Below, one piece after another: positions 22,514-26,203 of a DNA stretch of 26,203 nucleotides. The notes below the pieces were generated by a model. That model was not told the origin of the DNA. It was given only the letters and a program-made list of their open reading frames with translations, and did not search any database. The stretch is from an uncultured Bacilli bacterium (lineage in GTDB: Bacteria; Bacillota_I; Bacilli_A; RF39; UBA660), in the NCBI GenBank assembly GCA_934130485.1, contig CAKOYE010000010.1, positions 1 through 26,203 of the forward strand, given 5' to 3'. The position numbers were made by a program, and so were the translations under genes. How positions within the stretch are numbered: position 1 is the first letter of the stretch; the number at the start of each line of letters is the position of its first letter.

Positions 22514-23842
22514 ATGAATATTAGTAAAATAAAAAATTTAGATGATTTAGATAAAATTATTAATAAAGAACTATTAGAAAAAATATCTTACTATTTATCT
22601 ATTTCATTATTTATTATTCCTCTTTTTATGTTTTTAGTAAATTTAATAATGCCATCAGAAACTAAAACTATTTGGTTGACTTTAGTTTTATTATTAGGTT
22701 TTTTTTCATTAGTTAATTGTTTTTTATATGTTTATAAAATTTATAATAAATTTGGTAAAAAATATATAATTAATATATTAAAAAATAATAAGTATATTGT
22801 CTTTTTATTTCTTTATATAGTGTGGTGTTTTATTTCTTGTTTTTTTTCTCCTAATAAATTTGTAAGTTTTTTTGGGTCTGATTATTTAAGTGAAGGTTTT
22901 TTTTGTTATTTAGCATATATTGGAATATTTTTAAACGGTTTAATTATGAAAAATAAGGAAATGTTAAAAAAAATACTGATTTTTTTTGTTATTTCTGTTT
23001 CTTTTATTTCAATAGTAACTTTAATATCTTATTATTTTAATTTTAACTTTAATTTTATTAGAAATTTTACATCAATTTTTATGAATGAAAATCATTATGC
23101 ATATTATTTAAATATGGGATTAATTTGTAATGTTTGTATTTTTTTATTTTGTAATAAAAAAAATATTAGTATTTTATATTTAATATTTTATATTGTAAAT
23201 TGTCATACATTAATTTTAAATAATACTTTAGGTTGTTTTTTAGCATTTATATGTACTTTATTTTTAATTTTCATATATTTATTGATTATTAAAAAAAATA
23301 TTTATAAATTTATTATTTTGATTATTTCATTAATTATATTATGTTTTATAAATAAAACAATTGTTTTTAATAATTTTTCTAGTCTTTCTAATGATATTTC
23401 TTCAATAGAAAATAATATTTCTAAAAGTGAAAATATTGAAAAAATTTATAGTACAGGAACAAATAGAATGGGGCTATGGTTAGTAGGGATTGAATTTATT
23501 AAAGAAAAACCTATTTTTGGCTATGGTGTTGATAATTTATTAGATCAATATATTAGAGTTAATAAAACAGAAATTACATCAAGACCTCATAATGAATATA
23601 TTCAAATACCAGCATCTATTGGAATACCTGGATTAATATTTTATTTATTATTTTTGGTATTATTAATTTTTAGAATAATAATTAATATAAAAAAGGTTTC
23701 TAATTTTGAAATAAGTATCTTATTTATTATAATAACTTATTTAGTATCAGCTTTTTTTGGTGTATCAATTTTTTATACAACTTTATATTTATATTTATTT
23801 TTAGGATTATTAAGTAGCATTGTAATAAAAAATAAGTACTAA
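22514..23842 (+). CDS. Wzy_C-type O-antigen ligase/polymerase-like membrane protein
   Basis: I start at ATG 22514, after AAAAAGGTGAT (442 residues); an in-frame TTG right after the pilin stop would read through the terminator hairpin. The protein has about 10-12 membrane segments and a single larger extracellular loop (about 282-365). The Wzy_C features are NENHYAYYLNMGL (191-203), TGTNRMGLWLVGIEFIKEKP.FGYGVDNL (Arg318), and RPHNEYIQIPASIGIPGL with His359, followed by a hydrophobic segment. WaaL ligases, Wzy polymerases and pilin or general O-oligosaccharyltransferases (TfpO/PilO, PglL) share this domain and transfer lipid-linked glycans. Its position after a pilin gene favours a pilin glycosyltransferase role, which is inference. 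Confidence 0.82.
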   Translation: MNISKIKNLDDLDKIINKELLEKISYYLSISLFIIPLFMFLVNLIMPSETKTIWLTLVLLLGFFSLVNCFLYVYKIYNKFGKKYIINILKNNKYIVFLFLYIVWCFISCFFSPNKFVSFFGSDYLSEGFFCYLAYIGIFLNGLIMKNKEMLKKILIFFVISVSFISIVTLISYYFNFNFNFIRNFTSIFMNENHYAYYLNMGLICNVCIFLFCNKKNISILYLIFYIVNCHTLILNNTLGCFLAFICTLFLIFIYLLIIKKNIYKFIILIISLIILCFINKTIVFNNFSSLSNDISSIENNISKSENIEKIYSTGTNRMGLWLVGIEFIKEKPIFGYGVDNLLDQYIRVNKTEITSRPHNEYIQIPASIGIPGLIFYLLFLVLLIFRIIINIKKVSNFEISILFIIITYLVSAFFGVSIFYTTLYLYLFLGLLSSIVIKNKY

Positions 23843-23861
23843 TAATGTTACAAAACTGTAA

Positions 23862-23890
23862 TTGATAAAAATATAAAAATGTGATATACT
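23862..23890 (+). promoter_or_regulatory. Promoter of the LtaS-like gene
   Basis: TTGATA (23862-23867), 17-base spacer, TATACT (23885-23890) preceded by TGa. Confidence 0.75.
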
Positions 23891-23917
23891 TAATAACATG
23901 AAGATGAGGTGTTTTTT

Positions 23918-25930
23918 TTGAAAGATAGATTTAAAAAAATAATTTCAAAAATTGGTATTTATTTAAAAACAAATAAATTGTTTTTCGTTTTTGTTTTGAC
24001 GTCAGTTGGAAATGCGACATTATTACGTTTTTTGACTGTTCAAAATTATTTTGAAATCAAACCACTTTTAGCTGATACTGGAGCAGTTTTATTGATTGGT
24101 GCATTTGGTTATTTTTTTAAACCAAAAAATCAGTTTAAATATTATTTTACTTGGTCTATAATTCTTACATTCTTATGTATTGTAAATTCTATGTATTATA
24201 CTAATTATTTATCTTATGCCTCAGTATCCCTTTTAGCAACTTCGCTTCAGGTTGTAGATGTTGGCGATGCTGTTGTACAAAAAATTATGGAAATAAAAGA
24301 TTTTAGTTATTTATGGCAAATAGTTGCAATGATATTTGTTCATTTATATTTAAAGAAAAAAGGTTATTATGATTATGTTAAGGATATTGAAGTAGGTAAG
24401 GTTAGAGCATTAAATACAATTGTTGCAAGTTTAATAGTTTTTGGATTTTTTGTTTCAACGTTAACTGGTCTTGATATTAGTAGATTTGGTAAACAATGGA
24501 ATAGAACTTATTTAGTTATGAATTTTGGGTTATATACATATCAAGCAAATGATATTTTTGTAAGTTTTAAAACAAAAATTAGTCCACTTTTTGGGTATGA
24601 TGAAGCGGCGAAAGAATTTAGGGAATATTATGAAAATAGAAATTCTGAACCTAAAAAAACAAATCAATATACAGATATATTAAAGGGAAGAAATGTTATT
24701 GCTATTCACGCCGAAAGTATTCAAAATTTTACATTACATACAACTTTTAATGATGAAGAAGTTACACCAAATTTGAATCGTTTAGCTAGTGAAGGACTAT
24801 ACTTTTCTAACTTTTATGCACAAGAAAGTGTAGGTACTAGTAGTGATAGTGAATTTACATTTTTAACTTCACTAATGCCAGCATCTAGTGGAACTGTTGC
24901 TGTTAGTTACTGGGATAGAGATTATAGTACAAGTTTAAAATATCTTAAAGATATGGGTTATTACAATTTTAGTATGCACGCAAATAATGGTACATTTTGG
25001 AATCGTAATATGATTCATCCTAAATATGGATATGATAAATTTTTCTATTATACAAAGGATTATGAAATTGACGAAGTTATGGGAATGGGTCTTAGTGATA
25101 AATCATTCTTTAGACAATCTGTTCCAAAAATAAAGGAAATTAGTGAAAAAAATCAAAACTTTTATGGTACTATGATTATGTTAACAAATCATACACCTTT
25201 CTCAGCAGCATCAGAAATCGATTTTGATGTAGATTATAAATATGAGAAAATTAATGAAGAAACTGGTGAAAAAGAAACTGTTTCGGCACCTTTTTTGGAA
25301 GGAACAACTTTAGGAGATTATTTTAAAACAGTTCATTATGCGGATTCTGCAATTGGACAGTTTATAGATGATTTAGATGAGGCAGGACTTTTAGATAATA
25401 CAGTAATAGTTATTTATGGCGACCATGATGCTAAAATAAAAAAATCTGAATATTTGTATTATTATAATTATGATCCATATACAGATTCTGTATTAGGGGA
25501 GGATGATCCTAATTATAAAGATATGGATTATTATGATTATGAATTAAATCGTAAGGTACCATTCATTATTTGGACGAAAGATAAAAAGGTTCAAGGTGAA
25601 GTTACTGATGCTATGGGTATGTATGATGCATCTCCAACATTAGGAAATATGTTAGGTTTTTATAATGAATATGCTTTAGGTCACGATATATTTAGTGTAG
25701 ATGATAATGTAGTTGTATTCCCTGATGGAAGTTGGCTAAGTAATACTATGTATTATAGTAGTTCAAAGGAAGAGGGTAAATTGCTTAATGCAGATTCAAC
25801 AATTAGTACAGAATATATTGAAAAAAATAATAAATATGCAGAAGATGTAATTGGTATATCAAATGATATAATAATATATGATTTGATTAAAAGAACAAAA
25901 GAAGATGCTGCAATATTAAATGAAGAATAA
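23918..25930 (+). CDS. LtaS-like glycerol phosphate transferase (sulfatase family)
   Basis: LtaS polymerises glycerol phosphate from phosphatidylglycerol into lipoteichoic acid outside the membrane. The TTG at 23918 is placed correctly after GATGAGGTG; a GTG at 23909 lies inside that site. The 670-residue protein has five probable membrane helices (to about 185), a linker, and an extracellular sulfatase-fold domain. Metal and active-site residues visible by motif: Glu266 (HAESIQ), the nucleophile region VGTSSDSEF (305-313), Trp361, His425 (LTNHTPFS), Asp502 and His503 (YGDHDAKI). Where S. aureus LtaS has Thr in GKTSDSEF, this protein has Ser308, with Thr307 just before. It is monocistronic. 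Other LtaS-family activities (primase, glycolipid-specific) remain possible. Confidence 0.9.
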   Translation: MKDRFKKIISKIGIYLKTNKLFFVFVLTSVGNATLLRFLTVQNYFEIKPLLADTGAVLLIGAFGYFFKPKNQFKYYFTWSIILTFLCIVNSMYYTNYLSYASVSLLATSLQVVDVGDAVVQKIMEIKDFSYLWQIVAMIFVHLYLKKKGYYDYVKDIEVGKVRALNTIVASLIVFGFFVSTLTGLDISRFGKQWNRTYLVMNFGLYTYQANDIFVSFKTKISPLFGYDEAAKEFREYYENRNSEPKKTNQYTDILKGRNVIAIHAESIQNFTLHTTFNDEEVTPNLNRLASEGLYFSNFYAQESVGTSSDSEFTFLTSLMPASSGTVAVSYWDRDYSTSLKYLKDMGYYNFSMHANNGTFWNRNMIHPKYGYDKFFYYTKDYEIDEVMGMGLSDKSFFRQSVPKIKEISEKNQNFYGTMIMLTNHTPFSAASEIDFDVDYKYEKINEETGEKETVSAPFLEGTTLGDYFKTVHYADSAIGQFIDDLDEAGLLDNTVIVIYGDHDAKIKKSEYLYYYNYDPYTDSVLGEDDPNYKDMDYYDYELNRKVPFIIWTKDKKVQGEVTDAMGMYDASPTLGNMLGFYNEYALGHDIFSVDDNVVVFPDGSWLSNTMYYSSSKEEGKLLNADSTISTEYIEKNNKYAEDVIGISNDIIIYDLIKRTKEDAAILNEE

Positions 25931-25940
25931 TTTGTAATAT

Positions 25941-25980
25941 TAAGAATATAATTAATTAGAATAATTGTATTCTTTTTTTT
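25941..25980 (+). terminator. Terminator after the LtaS-like gene
   Basis: A 13-bp stem with one G-U pair (25942-25954 with 25962-25974), a 7-base loop, and a run of T to 25980. Confidence 0.85.
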
Positions 25981-26000
25981 GAAAAAATTAAATTTTTGTA

Positions 26001-26029
26001 TTGCTATATAATTAAAATTTTGATATAAT
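26001..26029 (+). promoter_or_regulatory. Promoter of the tRNA genes
   Basis: TTGCTA (26001-26006), 17-base spacer, TATAAT (26024-26029) preceded by TGa. The predicted start near 26036 is 6 bases before the tRNA-Cys. Confidence 0.75.
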
Positions 26030-26041
26030 TTATTTGTATTT

Positions 26042-26115
26042 GGGTCTATAGCCAAGTGGTAAGGCGTGGGACTGCAACTCCCTGATCGTTGGTTCAAATC
26101 CGACTAGACCCTCCA
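26042..26115 (+). tRNA. tRNA-Cys (GCA)
   Basis: A full cloverleaf: acceptor GGGTCTA with TAGACCC, discriminator T as expected for tRNA-Cys, and encoded CCA (26113-26115). The anticodon loop is CTGCAAC with anticodon GCA. The T-arm loop TTCAAAT is normal. The base pair at the top of the anticodon stem is a T-T mismatch. It is cotranscribed with the next tRNA, 12 bases away. Confidence 0.96.
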
Positions 26116-26127
26116 TTTATAAATTTT

Positions 26128-26201
26128 GCAGGTGTGGTTCAATGGTAGAATGCGGCCTTGCCAAGGCTGAGACGCGAGTCCGATTCTCGTCACTTGCTCC
26201 A
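26128..26201 (+). tRNA. tRNA-Gly (GCC) with unusual T-loop
   Basis: Acceptor GCAGGTG pairs with CACTTGC (one G-U), discriminator T, encoded CCA (26199-26201). The anticodon arm is CGGCC-TTGCCAA-GGCTG with anticodon GCC. The D-loop keeps G18-G19 (26144-26145). The T-arm is GCGAG-TCCGATT-CTCGT: the loop has C at position 55 (26180), where T (pseudouridine) is nearly universal. The rest of the fold is sound. Confidence 0.93.
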
Positions 26202-26203
26202 TT

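Noticed and set aside
25753..26097. Minus-strand open frame running from the LtaS-like gene into the tRNA-Cys gene
   Set aside because: It starts within a tRNA, crosses a terminator and overlaps a well-supported gene.

Overview
The window is about 26 kb of very AT-rich, gene-dense DNA from a low-GC Gram-positive bacterium (Bacillota). Genes are packed tightly, start mostly at ATG with a few TTG, and are preceded by AGGTGAT- or AGGAGG-type ribosome binding sites. TGA is used as a stop (infB, yidD) and tryptophans are encoded by TGG, so the code is standard, not the Mycoplasma/Spiroplasma code. The cell has a peptidoglycan wall (mraY), makes or modifies glycerophosphate polymers (LtaS-like), makes a type IV-like pilin, and carries a SpoVID/YsxE-like pair that points to an endospore-forming ancestry. 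This fits an uncultured gut-type member of the Bacilli; I cannot place it more exactly from the sequence.

Layout. 1-1265: 3' part of a protein built on 33-residue TPR-like repeats. 1283-5720: a translation/transcription operon, rimP-nusA-rnpM(ylxR)-infB, with a lipoprotein gene at its end. It has a strong promoter and a leader hairpin; rimP is truncated and ylxQ is absent. 5720-6848 (minus strand): yidD translationally coupled to a ZnuA/AdcA-like lipoprotein that has lost the expected metal-binding histidines. 6863-8367: rnc and a YebC2-type gene. 8370-11133: rbfA, fhs and an HD-domain gene. 11154-14230: cysS, mraY and a small lipoprotein, with their own promoters and/or terminators. 14265-16526: a large U32-family RNA-hydroxylation-type protein. 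16643-21650: lon, an unrecognised gene, then spoVID-like and ysxE-like genes. This is a stripped version of the Bacillus lonA-hem-spoVID-ysxE neighbourhood. 21612-21791 (minus): a possible small membrane protein. 21965-23842: a strongly expressed pilin, an internal terminator, and a Wzy_C (O-antigen ligase type) membrane protein. 23862-25980: LtaS-like sulfatase. 26001-26201: promoter, tRNA-Cys and tRNA-Gly, the latter with an odd T-loop.

How they work together. Most of the window is housekeeping: ribosome maturation (RimP, RbfA, RNase III, YebC2), transcription and translation factors (NusA, IF-2, CysRS, tRNAs), one-carbon metabolism (Fhs), proteolysis (Lon) and envelope synthesis (MraY, LtaS). 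The most distinctive part is 21965-23842. A pilin with two cysteine pairs and a Pro-Thr-Ala-Ser-Ala tail sits directly before a Wzy_C-type ligase, separated by a terminator. This resembles the pilA-tfpO arrangement of Pseudomonas and suggests, as inference only, a pilin O-glycosylation module in a Gram-positive. Many promoters here have an extended -10 (TGnTATAAT) and place the predicted transcription start almost on the ribosome binding site.
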